A DNA stretch of 64,000 nt from Pogonophryne albipinna. Its lineage: Eukaryota > Chordata > Actinopteri > Perciformes > Artedidraconidae. The stretch's first letter is position 1, and every line of letters starts with the position of its first letter. A model generated the notes under the pieces. It had not been told where the DNA came from and searched no databases. It was given only the letters and a program-made list of their open reading frames with translations. A program made the translations under genes and the position numbers. The stretch spans positions 200,001 to 264,000 of the forward strand of contig JAPTMU010000112.1 of the NCBI GenBank assembly GCA_028583405.1, read 5' to 3'. Below are positions 1-9,890 of this stretch, in pieces.

Positions 1-9
1 TGTCTGCAG

Positions 10-334
10 ATACGTTCTCAATGATCACCCCTCACTCAGTCCTGTGGCTTCTCTCAGACTGTGTGTTTTATCCAAAGGGTTGCCAGTTTTCCCCGAGGCT
101 CGTATTATTGTTTCTGATGCCATCTTCGCCCACCGACCTAACTCTGCATTTTACGAGCCTCCAGGAGCTTCGCAGCGTTGTTGTGTTGATGTAGGATCGG
201 GATCTGAGGGGTCCACTGGACTCAAAATCAACAGTCTGACGCCAGGCCTCTGGACGGCGGCCATGTTGGTGGTTTCACTGGAGGAGACGAAACTCTCTTC
301 TTATAAAACTGTGAAAGACCTGCAAGACATTTAG
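10..334 (+). CDS. possible 3'-terminal exon of an unrecognised gene
   Basis: An open frame runs from the left edge to a TAG at 332-334, ending in ...KTVKDLQDI. A TGTCTGCAG at 1-9 could be its splice acceptor. Codon choice looks more coding-like than the surrounding AT-rich DNA: mixed C/G third positions, and a stretch containing SDAIFAHRPNSAFYEPPGA with ordinary globular composition. I do not recognise the protein, and there is no motif that fixes its family. If real, it is the last exon of a plus-strand gene that lies mostly left of the window and would be tail-to-tail with the hyaluronidase gene. The first AATAAA downstream is at 2440-2445, which would imply a 3' UTR of about 2 kb. A chance open frame of this length is possible. 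Confidence 0.3.
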
Positions 335-570
335 GCTTTTGTTTCGTAAACTCTGTTAGAAAATCAGTCAGACATTGGAACTTTTTCTCCCACATCTCTC
401 AAGTTTAGTCTTATTTTAATGGATTTCATTAAAAAAAAACATCTTCTGTTATTCTTATTATGTCAACAGAATGAAAGCCTTTATATTTTTTGACCCTTTG
501 ACTTTTTCTCTCAACACCGCAAATTACCCCTGACCACAACTTTGGTTCATAACACGATATTTAGTTAATA

Positions 571-941
571 TTAAAGGTGGGGTATTTAATTTATTTCAGA
601 AACACTTTTTGTTATATTCCATGGAATTCTCTCAACATCCCGATAGCAATGAATATCTTAAATGCTTTGACAAAAAATACATAAAACATGTCATCTGTGG
701 AAGCTGGAGCGCTGTAAAAACCACGACCAATCATCTGAGCCGGCTAAAGTAACTGGATGGCCTACCTGCCTGTCAGCCTTCCATCTGTGCACAAACTTAT
801 CTCGTGCCCTCATTGGTCATGTGCGCGCTCCTGTGTGTTGGAGGAGGGGCTCTGTAAGGAAGGGGCAGATTTTTTTCAGCTGCATAGTTTCAAATTCTAG
901 CGCACTCGAGCTGGTTTCTCCCAAATTTCTCCCACCTTTAA
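571..941 (-). mobile_element. TTAA-flanked MITE (about 370 bp), copy 1
   Basis: The element begins TTAAAGGTGGGG and ends CCCACCTTTAA, so both ends carry a TTAA with inverted terminal repeats. It is the reverse-complement version of the copies at 7008-7404 and 22539-22923. All three share the internal segments with CGAGCTGGTTTCTC, the CCAATGAGGGCACGAGAT region and CATTCCATGGAATATAAC. The TTAA target with a 5'-AGG terminus is more like Kolobok than piggyBac; that family assignment is inference. This copy is the most diverged of the three. Confidence 0.85.
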
Positions 942-3900
942 GCTGTCTTTTAGTTAATATTATGCTGTCTTTGGCTCTTTTCTGCTATAAAAAATGTAAA
1001 TGTCCCCTCTGTGGGACGAACAAAGGTATTCTGATTCTCATTCTAAATTTAGCAACACATGCAGCAAATCATCACAAATTATCTTTTTTCTGCTTTTTAA
1101 TTTCGATTTACTGACAAACAAACAGCATTTCTGCCCCGTCATAGACACTCCACCACTTAAGTCTAGAATCATTTCAACATTGAAGTCATAGCCATGAAAC
1201 TCCAAACACACGGTGGTTCCCAGAGGATTAATCCAACAAAGTTCGACTTGCGCCATCATGACATTGATATTTGTGGTTGTGAGTGAAAGTTACAAGCATT
1301 GCTCTTTTTTCTAAATATGATCACCAGAGTTTGCAGTGAACACAGCCTAGAAAACTCTTCTGCTTACAGAAAGACAAAGTAAAGTTAGCTCCTGTGAATA
1401 GGTTGATCCCATTTGTATCCAGAATGATGTCGTCTTTTTTTATGAATCCACGTTTTATCAGTTAAAAACGACAATCAAACAACAATCAAACCTTTGCACA
1501 AAGAAGAACATCGTGCTGATACTGACGGACTCATACAACAAAGTCTCTACTTGCACAAAAAAGATTATACTCGATCATGTTTCTGAATACTTAGTCGTGC
1601 TGTTTCTAACAAGTGTTTGATTGTAAGAATCATAATATTGGATACAGATCTGTTTCAGATAGCTTCCTGTAAGTCTCTTTGATTTCCATTATTATTCAAA
1701 ATGTTCATCCGTGTCTTCCTGCTGTCTAAAAGGGACCCAGCAGTGATTTAATGTCACTGCTATAAAGTTGGCTTTGATTTAAAGTGGTATTTTAAACACT
1801 AAGTCAAAATCCATCTGCTGAGGAACATCATGATCTCAGTGGGAAATTAGCATGAACCACTCGTTTAAATGTTTATCTCTGAAACCACATGAGTGTAACT
1901 GTAAACGTTGTTGGATCCTGTCTCGTTCCTCAGATCATCTCCTCTCTACTTTCATTTGTGAAATCCAGGAGGAAATTATGTGTTTTCCATAAGCTAAGTG
2001 ATCAAGTGGAAGTGGAGCTAAAGTTGTTTTTTTTCCATATGAAGTGACACATCCATCTGGATCGTTAGCCGTCAGACGTCGTTAATTGTTTGTGTACAGA
2101 AGTGGTAAATGTTTACCTGCTTCCTCCGCCGGCCTGTAATCAGCAGATTGAACTGAGAGACGAACAGCTTATAAACCATCAGAGCTGCCGACATTTAAAG
2201 GTCTAACGTGTGATATTCCTGCTGTAAAATGTCTAAAAACAACTTATCCTTTGTTATCTCGTGTGTTGAGTTGTATTCATGACATTTAACCAAATGTTTC
2301 CAACCATTTTCAAACTTTTAATCCATCATTTAATCAGGGTTTCTTTTGGTCTTATGTATGGCGGTGTATCCCACTTTTAGCATGTCAGCATTGTCTGCCA
2401 GAAGCTGTCATTTTATCCAGTTTTAAGACAGATTTTTACAATAAACGTTTTAAATGTTGGTTGTTTTTTATATATCATTTAACAGGATGAAGGATTTTAG
2501 TCTGTATCTTAAATTATCAGAGAAACAAGCTGAGCAAACAGCAAATGCATTGAAAAAACACAACATTCTAACCTGAAACTTCTGAATGATGTGTTTTTAC
2601 AGGATTTATCACCAGTTGTGTTTGTTTTGAAGAGGAGGAAATCTAACTGGATGATTCGGCTCTGGATAAAAACAACCTGAACTACGAACACTGAAGGAAT
2701 ACCAACTAGGAAAAGCTAATGGCAATGGTGGTAAAGAAAATATACAATGATCCAATGCTACTTTACAACCCCAATTACCATTATTTTCATTGAGAGAAAA
2801 TGCAGAAAATTAGATATTGTGAGTTTATCAGTTTGAGTATTAAGTTAATTCTAAGATTGTGGGTGTATTTTTTATGAATTTGCTACTTGAACAATGGTTT
2901 GTCACCAACCATAAACTCTCTAGACGAGCACCAAATGTAAATGAATCAACCGCTGGAAATACAAATAGTTCCCAACAAAATGCACTACTTCTTCTGTTTG
3001 AGTTATTTGCTAAAGTCTTGACCAGTTGTTTTAGTATGTTAATGTGCCTTGTCTTAATGTATTTATTTAAATTAAAACGATATATTGGTGAGCCCTTTTG
3101 GGATTTGCATCTGAGCCAATGAAGCTGGAGCGACAGACTTTGAAACCAACTTTCACATTTCACAGATTTTGGTCTTTTCCTGGGTTTGTTGACAATGAAA
3201 GTAAAAAGTCAAAGTAAGGAAAAATAATGCCAGACTCGTCCTTTAACACGCTGCAAAATGCAAAAATATAATTGACGGTTCTGTGCTGTAATTTGCAGAT
3301 GTTTTGATTTCTGAGAGTGGAAATGTCCTCCGACTGATCCGTCTCTGTCAGTAAAAAGAAAACATGAAACTCAGGTCGAGTGTTTCCCAGCTCTCGTGCA
3401 GACGAGCGACTGCTGACAGTGAAATGAAGCTGATTATGGTTATTAGCTAAAGCACAGGAGCTAACTGATGTCTGTGGGCCGCTTAATTACAGGTGTTTGC
3501 TTTCTGTATGTTTAACACATATTGAATGATGAACCTCAAGAGTTTGTTCTATAAATTGGATATACGATATTTGAACTCTTTAAATGTGGTTGTGTCAAAA
3601 CAGTTGAAGGAAAGGAAGTTGTCTTTCACATGTCATATTATTTTCTGATTTAATGGTCATTGACAACAACTCAGTTTTCACATTCTCAGGTTTCTGTTTG
3701 GAAGAAGAAGAATATTTTTAAAACACATTTTATTAACGTTTGTTTTAACTATACACACATTTTGCAAAGAGATGGGAAAAACTAATACATTACAATTAAT
3801 AATAATAATAAGAAGAAGAAGACCCCGACAGGAAACTAAGAGGACTGTGGATTTTAGATGCTGTTTACCTCGCCTGTCAATCATCATAATACGATAATTA

Positions 3901-4203
3901 CAGCAACAGAGCTGCTCCGCTGAGTCAGCTCCAGCTCTGCCAAAGTCACGTTTACTCACGTACAGCTAATGTGAAGGCTGTGAAATCTGGTTCAGATACT
4001 CACTGTCCAGGAGGGAGGGGTCTCCATGACTCTGGTGATCCTCTCAGTTTCCTAGAGCTCCTCTCAAAGGTCAAGATATAAGCCTGTTGAAAACCCCTAA
4101 GACAAGATGTCAAGCCCATTTTATCAATAAAGTCACACATCGGCTTCAAAGGGCTCCGCAATATATACTGCTCTCTATCCTTGGACCCTACATAAGTGAA
4201 CAA
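942..4203. other. AT-rich non-coding stretch
   Basis: No exon or recognisable element was found here. It has an AATAAA at 2440-2445 (a possible polyadenylation signal for the putative left-edge exon) and a short (AAT)n/(AAG)n microsatellite near 3797-3823. Open frames are short and in several frames, as expected for non-coding DNA. Confidence 0.5.
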
Positions 4204-4359
4204 ATTACATTACATGTCACTTGTTAGACGCTTTTATCCAAAGCGACTTACATACTCAATACTGTGGGCAATCCCCACAGGAGCAATTTGGGGTGAAGTG
4301 TCTCAGGGACACAACGACATGCTGACTGCAGTGGGGTTTGAACCTGTGACCCCCTAAAC

Positions 4360-4886
4360 CAGGGGTGTCAAACTCAAGGCCCGGGGGCCAAATCCGGCCC
4401 GCGACTTAATTTGATGTGGCCCGCAAGAGCTTGCAAAGAATATAATATACAATACAATTCAAGATGCAAGGCTTTTATTGTCATATGTACATAGCTACAG
4501 TGTAGTTATGACAATGAAAATCTTGGGTCACACCAACAGTGCAACACAATAAAACTGATAATAGTGCAAATAAATAAAACATAATATAATAGAAAGTGTG
4601 CAGAATAGTCTATATACAAGTAATTGGAATATTGATATATATATAAGTTGCAAACGGATGAATGTTATGGATGTTCTTTCAAAAGTGTTGATGTAATTGT
4701 GGAATGTTTGCTTTCAATGATTTGCCCTAGACTTCTGCTTTCAGACGTAGTTATTTATGAAGTTATTTTCATTTCATTTTTTATATATGTATATTTATAT
4801 ACAGTAGTCTTAAAGTTACAACCGGCCCTTTGAGTGCAACCATAATGCTAATGTGGCCCGCGATGAAATTGAGTTTGACACCCCTG
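4360..4886. mobile_element. hAT non-autonomous element with perfect 8-bp target duplication
   Basis: Termini are CAGGGGTGTCAAACTC and GAGTTTGACACCCCTG, a long inverted terminal repeat of the hAT type. The 8-bp target duplication CCCTAAAC is intact on both sides (4352-4359 and 4887-4894). The interior has GGCCCG-rich ends around an AT-rich insert. It interrupts the SINE 4204-4945, so it is younger than that SINE. Confidence 0.92.
4440..4810 (-). mobile_element. LINE/SINE 3'-end fragment inside the hAT element
   Basis: The segment starts with AAGGCTTTTATTGTCATATG and contains CAAACGGATGAATG. The same sequences occur at 44740-45000, so this is a dispersed retroelement tail (minus orientation, tail ...TGACAATAAAAGCC). 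Related tails lie at 23488-23640 and 31364-31832. The boundaries are approximate. Confidence 0.6.
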
Positions 4887-5145
4887 CCCTAAACCGAACA
4901 CCTACGCACAACCCACTGCACCACACGCCTCCAAATCAACCGAGAGTCGATGTGAAACGTTAAGAAACCACCAAAGTTATTTGAATTCCATTCCTTACAC
5001 TTAATGTGTATCCTGCTTTATATTTTGTGTACTGTACATTTGTATTTCAACATGTACATTTTCTACTTTTTGAATGCTGTTTTATTTCTATTTTGAGATG
5101 TTTACATGAATTGTTTATTTCTAATACATGTATGTTTAATTCACC

Positions 5146-5945
5146 CTGTGGGCATCTCACATGTCCACAAAATATCATCCATTCCATCCAGTAGTTGGCA
5201 AGACATTTCACCCAAAAACACTCATTTTAACCTCAATTCAAAACTTTTAGTTGTGGTGTTTTAAAAGTAATAATGCCAAAGTTGTTAGGGTTCAACCTCT
5301 GGGAAAATGAATGTCCGATAGTTGCAATACTTCCAATAGTTTCCCTCAAAACCATGAACTTCTACCTCAAGGGGATTAAAAGTCTTCAGGAACCATCCTC
5401 TGGGAACAATGAAATCTCGCCTCAATCCCTCCGTTTCATGTTGAGATATTTTGCACAGTAAGTCAGAACCGTAAGTTTTGTTATTGAAAAAGCCAAAATA
5501 CGTTGGGATCATCATATATTTAGGGTTCAACCTCTGGGAAACATGAATGTGTGTACCCATTCTTTGCAATTGATTCAATAATTATCAAGACATCATTCCA
5601 ATGTCCACGTTATCTCTTTCGACTCCACTTCGAGCGATAGAACTATTAACAAAGCACTTATATACTAATAAAGGACTGGCTTATCTAATGCCAGTTGAGT
5701 AGCACTTGAAATGTTTGGCTCTATGAAACCTGATGTACTTATATGATTCTGTTTTCTTCAAGGTTGTGTCTTCCTGGTCGAATGTACTTATTGTAAGTCG
5801 CTTATTATGCAATAATGTAATGTCGGCGAAAAAACAAAAGACAGGGAATTATAGGCGGTTCATCCTCTGGTAACTATGAATATTTCCCCCAATCTATCCA
5901 AGAGATGTTGAGAAACTTCAGTGGGTATTTCAGATCTTCTCTTTT
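5146..5945 (+). repeat. degenerate copies of a GGTTCAACCTCTGGGAAC repeat
   Basis: Three related phrases occur: GGGTTCAACCTCTGGGAA (5289 and 5523) and GGTTCATCCTCTGGTAAC (about 5858). Each is followed by ATGAATG-like words. ATCCATCCAGTAGTTG-like segments lie nearby (5180-5200 and 5890-5920). This is an old dispersed fish repeat, broken by the L2 tail at 5611-5823. There is no coding potential. Confidence 0.5.
5611..5823 (+). mobile_element. 5'-truncated L2-type LINE 3' end
   Basis: The sequence from ATCTCTTTCGACTCCACTTC to the TTGTAAGTCGCTTATTATG...AATGTAATG tail matches, in reverse complement, the 3' end of the LINE at 61379-61600. It keeps the AGTGCTTTGTTAATAG-like segment and the TAAAGGACTGGCTTATC segment. 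Only the last codons and the 3' UTR are present, which is typical 5' truncation. Confidence 0.8.
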
Positions 5946-7007
5946 TACCAAATTAAGATTTCCTTTGTCCAGATAAAGATGGCAACATGTGGAGAAACCC
6001 TGAATCCAGGCATCAAAATGTCCGTTCAGGAACTTGTCAGACACTACAGATTAATTATTAAACTGTAGTACCACCAAAAGGTAAAACAACCTGAGAGAAG
6101 AAGCACATTTTATAGGATAATTTCACATGTATTAAATTGTGTTTTATGGGACAGAACCAAGACCACGGACTGCCGGGAAGGGAATAAATCAAAAAACTGA
6201 AGGTTTAAGATGTTTTTGAGGAAGGAAGGAGCTCTGTGTGTGATTATTTGTCAGTATTTCAAAAACAACAAACCCAGAAGAGAATAAATGTTCCTCCTGA
6301 GTGAACCGGACAATTTCATTTCTCTGGGTGGAGGGTTTGGCGGTTCGACAGTCCTTCTTCTGAGGAGCTGGAAACCACTAAAAGTTGCTTAATTGTGTTT
6401 TTGCTGGACAAACTCAGTATACTTGTACCCATTATAAATGATTCTGAGTCACCGTGCCCGGCAAAGGTTCATCAGAAGGTGATTCTCAGAGCAGCACAGT
6501 TAAGACATCCATTTGCTTGTTGGAGTAGAAAAATATTTAAAGGTGGACAAATGTAGCTAGTGTTTAAAATACTGTTGTTTGTTTTTGTTGTTGCCATAAT
6601 ACAGTTTGCTGGCAATGATCTAATCTCAGCCAAGAAAAATGCATGGCACGAAATCCAAACAAAGTCAGTATAATTTACATTTCCACAGTATTGATTCCAT
6701 CAGTACATGAAAAGCCTTGTGTTAGCTAAGGATACAAGGTTACAACGAAAATGGGGAAACATAGGGTAGTCCTTGAAGTGAAACAAACAAGCTAAACTAT
6801 TTGGTGTTGTTAAAGTATGGAATGAGTTCAGGAGTCTCACATCCTGAAGAAAATCTGTACTCTTCAGTCCGATAGTTCCACAGCGAATACCTCTCTACTT
6901 TGCTTTTTTGCCAGACTGGAGAAGTGCCTTTACCCATCCAGAGATGACCAGATGGTTCCTGGTTCAAGCATGGCAGAATCATTCAGGATCAGGCAGGAAA
7001 GGTAGGC
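5946..7007. other. non-coding stretch, nothing recognised
   Basis: AT-rich sequence without a convincing exon, array or transposon end. Short open frames only. Confidence 0.4.
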
Positions 7008-7404
7008 TTAAAGGTGGGGTAGGTAATTTTGGAGATACCACTCAAACCAGCTCGAGTGCGCTAGAATTTGAAAATACACAGCCGGAAAGAATCTGCCTCT
7101 TCCTCACAGAGCCCCTCCTCCAACACACACGAACGCGCACATGACCAATGAGGGCACGAGATAAGTTTGTGCACAGATGGAAGGCTGACAGGCAGGTAGG
7201 CCATCCAGTTACTTTAGCCGGGCCGGCTCAGATGATTGGTCGTGCTTTTTACAGCGCCACGGCTTCCACTGATGATATTTTTTATGGTTTTTTGTCAAAG
7301 CACTTCAGATATTCATTGCTATCAGGATGTTAAGAGCATTCCATGGAATATAACAAAAAGTGTATCTCGAGCCGGTTTCTCACACTTACCTACCCCACCT
7401 TTAA
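7008..7404 (+). mobile_element. TTAA-flanked MITE, copy 2
   Basis: It begins TTAAAGGTGGGGTAGGTAA and ends TTACCTACCCCACCTTTAA, a near-perfect inverted terminal repeat carrying TTAA at both ends. It is colinear with the copy at 22539-22923 (for example AACACACACGAACGCGCAC and CCAATGAGGGCACGAGAT). It carries an extra few bases (CCGGGCCGG) near 7220 where copy 3 has CCGG. Confidence 0.88.
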
Positions 7405-9410
7405 AGTAATAAATGTATATATGGTGTCTGTGTAGCTGCAAAGGTTATCACGACAAAAGCTTGTACCACGTCCCCCGACTTGTGTAAGCAAAGTCCCTAT
7501 CAAATTTACAAAAATGTTCCGATCATTTAAAGTGGTTTTGTGCAAGGCCTTGACCCTCCAAAACAAGGGCTAAGCTAACCATTTCCTAACCGCAGCTCTA
7601 TTCCCTTAAAAGCTGTCCCTTTGCCTGAATATATCAGTTAGTTCAGGCACTGCTAAGCTGTAAATCTCTTTAGTTAAAAATAAATATCTAAACAAATAAA
7701 ACAAACATTAATGCAGCTTCCTGATCCTCCTGCATCAGCAGAAATGAAACTCTAAAGCTGCGGTTAAAGTCGAGTTGGCAAAGACGATGATTTATAAACA
7801 GCTGACTGCAACACTCTCTGTAATCCTCAGTTTACTCTGCTTTGACAGTTTTTTGGTGATCCGTGAACCTCTCCTCTTCCTCTCATCTTCCTCTCATCTT
7901 CCTCTCATCACCCAAAATGGTTGTTTTGCACTCCCTTTCTCGTGGGACAAACAGCATTATTGTTGAACTGTTTGGTCATGTGACCCGTCCCGCCACAGCT
8001 CAATGACTCATTTAAGCGACTGAACCATCGCCACCCAAAAACAGATCCACTCAGCAGGCTGTGATGTCAGCCTCATTACAGTCATTATCCCAAACAAAAC
8101 AATGTCTAAACCGACCCAACTGTCTTGTTGGATTTGGTTGATTTATTGATTGTTTACTGAGGTTTCTGCAGAGCATTCATTGTATGGTGTCCTCCTGCTG
8201 GGAAAAATGAACTCAAAATCACTTTCTCTCTCGTTAGCTTTTCATCAGACAAGTCAATGTAAAAATAAATTATCATAAAAGGCCAATTTAGGGTAACTAT
8301 TAACATAACTTGCATGTCTTTGGACTGGAGAAACAACAATGCTAACACAAGGAAAACGTGCAATTTCTACAAAGAAGGGATTTAGAACAGTGCAAACCAC
8401 CCTGCACACTTTTGTTGTATTTAGACATTTATGAGTGGTAACAATTTCAGTTATCTCTTTTATTTGAGTCGTAAAAACACAGAAGCATATAAAGCATTAC
8501 ACTTTGTAGGAAATCTCAACCAAATGTGTACCCTTTGAGTATATTCTCATTACATTACATTCTCCTCCTGTATCCTCTGGAAAGATCACTACTTTAGTTC
8601 GATTGATCCACATGGAGACCCAGTTTCATCGCCAAAAATGTGTTTTATGACATATGTTGTGTTGTGAATGGAACATTTGGAGCATACAGTTTAAGAGTGG
8701 AGTATTGGGGTTGCAGACACAAGTAACCTGTGGTTCAGCTTTCTAGGAATTTACAGTAAAATTGCTTTGTGTGTAAAACAGAGCCATTAGAAAATTACTT
8801 CCTGCATGGGCAATTTTATGATTCTGTCTTTCTGAGGTTGTTATTTCTCCTTAAGTAAAGGCAACAGAGTTACAGTAGCTTATGTTAAACCTATTTGGCA
8901 AAAAATAACAAGTTGCAATACGAGACTATATGGAATTGATATGTTTTCCATGCACAATAAACCGTGGCCTGCTTTGTTTTGGTTGATTGGAAGTACTGTT
9001 GTTGTTGTAACCCTAGAAACACTGAGGAGCACAAAGACGTGGATTAGAGAAGGGATGTCCTTTTGGAAAAGTGGCAGAAAACAGACAATTGACCGACAGG
9101 CTGTGGTTGGTTTAGTTACTGTATATATGAGAGGTTTATGTGGAGGTTTAAAAAAGTGGTATTTCATCCTTAAAACATTGTTTTTGAAATGATCCTTTAA
9201 GACAAGAACATTTTCAGAGCTCAAAATCAGATCTAAAACATACATCAGATGAAGGAAATACATTTTGAAACTGTGTTTGTTGCTTTTTTTGTAAATGGAA
9301 GTTGGAGGTTTTCCCATTCATTTCAATACAGCTCACTAGTGGACATTAGAGGAACTGCATCTGGTCACACTTGAGATCGGGCTAAAACTCTCAAAATGAG
9401 GCTTTGACGT
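7405..9410. other. 3' flank of the hyaluronidase gene
   Basis: No exon is recognised. On the minus strand this lies downstream of the hyaluronidase stop codon, and a TTTATT at 8458-8463 reads AATAAA on that strand, a candidate polyadenylation site that would give a 3' UTR near 950 bases. A short direct triplication of CCTCTCATCTT lies at about 7872-7908. A 145-codon minus-strand frame at 8880-9317 has no recognisable features and is probably untranslated. Confidence 0.4.
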
Positions 9411-9890
9411 CTACAATATCCAACACTTGATAACCAGACAGAGTCCCAGGAACAGGATGATACATAGGCAGGAGAAATGGAGGGATATGAGGAGCATGAT
9501 CTCTCCCAGAAGGCAGTTCTCTCTCGGGTGAGGAAAGGGGGCGGCAGGCTGATCTGGAGGAGGCGGGTTTGGAGCCTGGGGCATCTCGCAGTAAACACCT
9601 GTCCAGCCCTGGTAGCACTGGCAGGTGAACTTGTGCTTCATGTCCAGGATGTCGTGGTTGTTGAGGTGTCCGCTGACGTGGAAGCGTGGACCTCTGGGTG
9701 TTGGGTTTCTGTGGATGTGGAAGAAACGTGGGTTCAGGTGCAGGTAAGCGCCCGAGTCGAGGCTCTTTCGGACACACCTGCCGTTCTTCTTGCAGAGCGC
9801 TTTGCTGCACAGCTTGGCGGCAGAAGTGACGTTGATGACGTAATGTCCCAGCGGACCGTCAATGTACTTCTTCACTGTCAGGCAGTTCCT
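9411..9890 (-). CDS. hyal4: hyaluronidase coding exon 3 (residues 343-501)
   Basis: It follows an acceptor CTCCTGCAG (complement of 9891-9899) and runs to TAG at 9411-9413. It encodes the DGPLGHYVINVTSAAKLCS segment, the EGF-like module (C370-C443), a proline-rich linker (448-460) and a 29-residue hydrophobic end. The tail of only a few residues after the hydrophobic stretch favours a GPI signal or short membrane anchor. Confidence 0.92.
   Translation of the reverse strand, partial: RNCLTVKKYIDGPLGHYVINVTSAAKLCSKALCKKNGRCVRKSLDSGAYLHLNPRFFHIHRNPTPRGPRFHVSGHLNNHDILDMKHKFTCQCYQGWTGVYCEMPQAPNPPPPDQPAAPFPHPRENCLLGEIMLLISLHFSCLCIILFLGLCLVIKCWIL

Larger units (their letters stand above)
4204..4945 (-). 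mobile_element. tRNA-derived SINE with L2-type tail, split by a hAT element
   Basis: Read on the minus strand, the right part carries a tRNA B-box-like segment (GGTTCAAACCC, complement of about 4334-4344). The left part is the tail TGTAAGTCGCTTTGGATAAA, followed by AGCGTC and ACATGTAATGTAAT. The same tail ends the L2-like LINE at 61379 onwards, so the SINE probably uses that LINE's machinery. A second copy at 35159-35352 is uninterrupted. Here the head is split at 4351-4360 by the hAT element 4360-4886. Confidence 0.8.

Noticed and set aside
4330..4351. tRNA-like B box (also at about 35293 and 58018)
   Set aside because: These belong to SINE heads with LINE-type or (TTC)n tails; no full cloverleaf is apparent.
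8880..9317. 145-codon minus-strand frame downstream of the hyaluronidase stop
   Set aside because: Composition is that of AT-rich 3' UTR and no family is recognisable.
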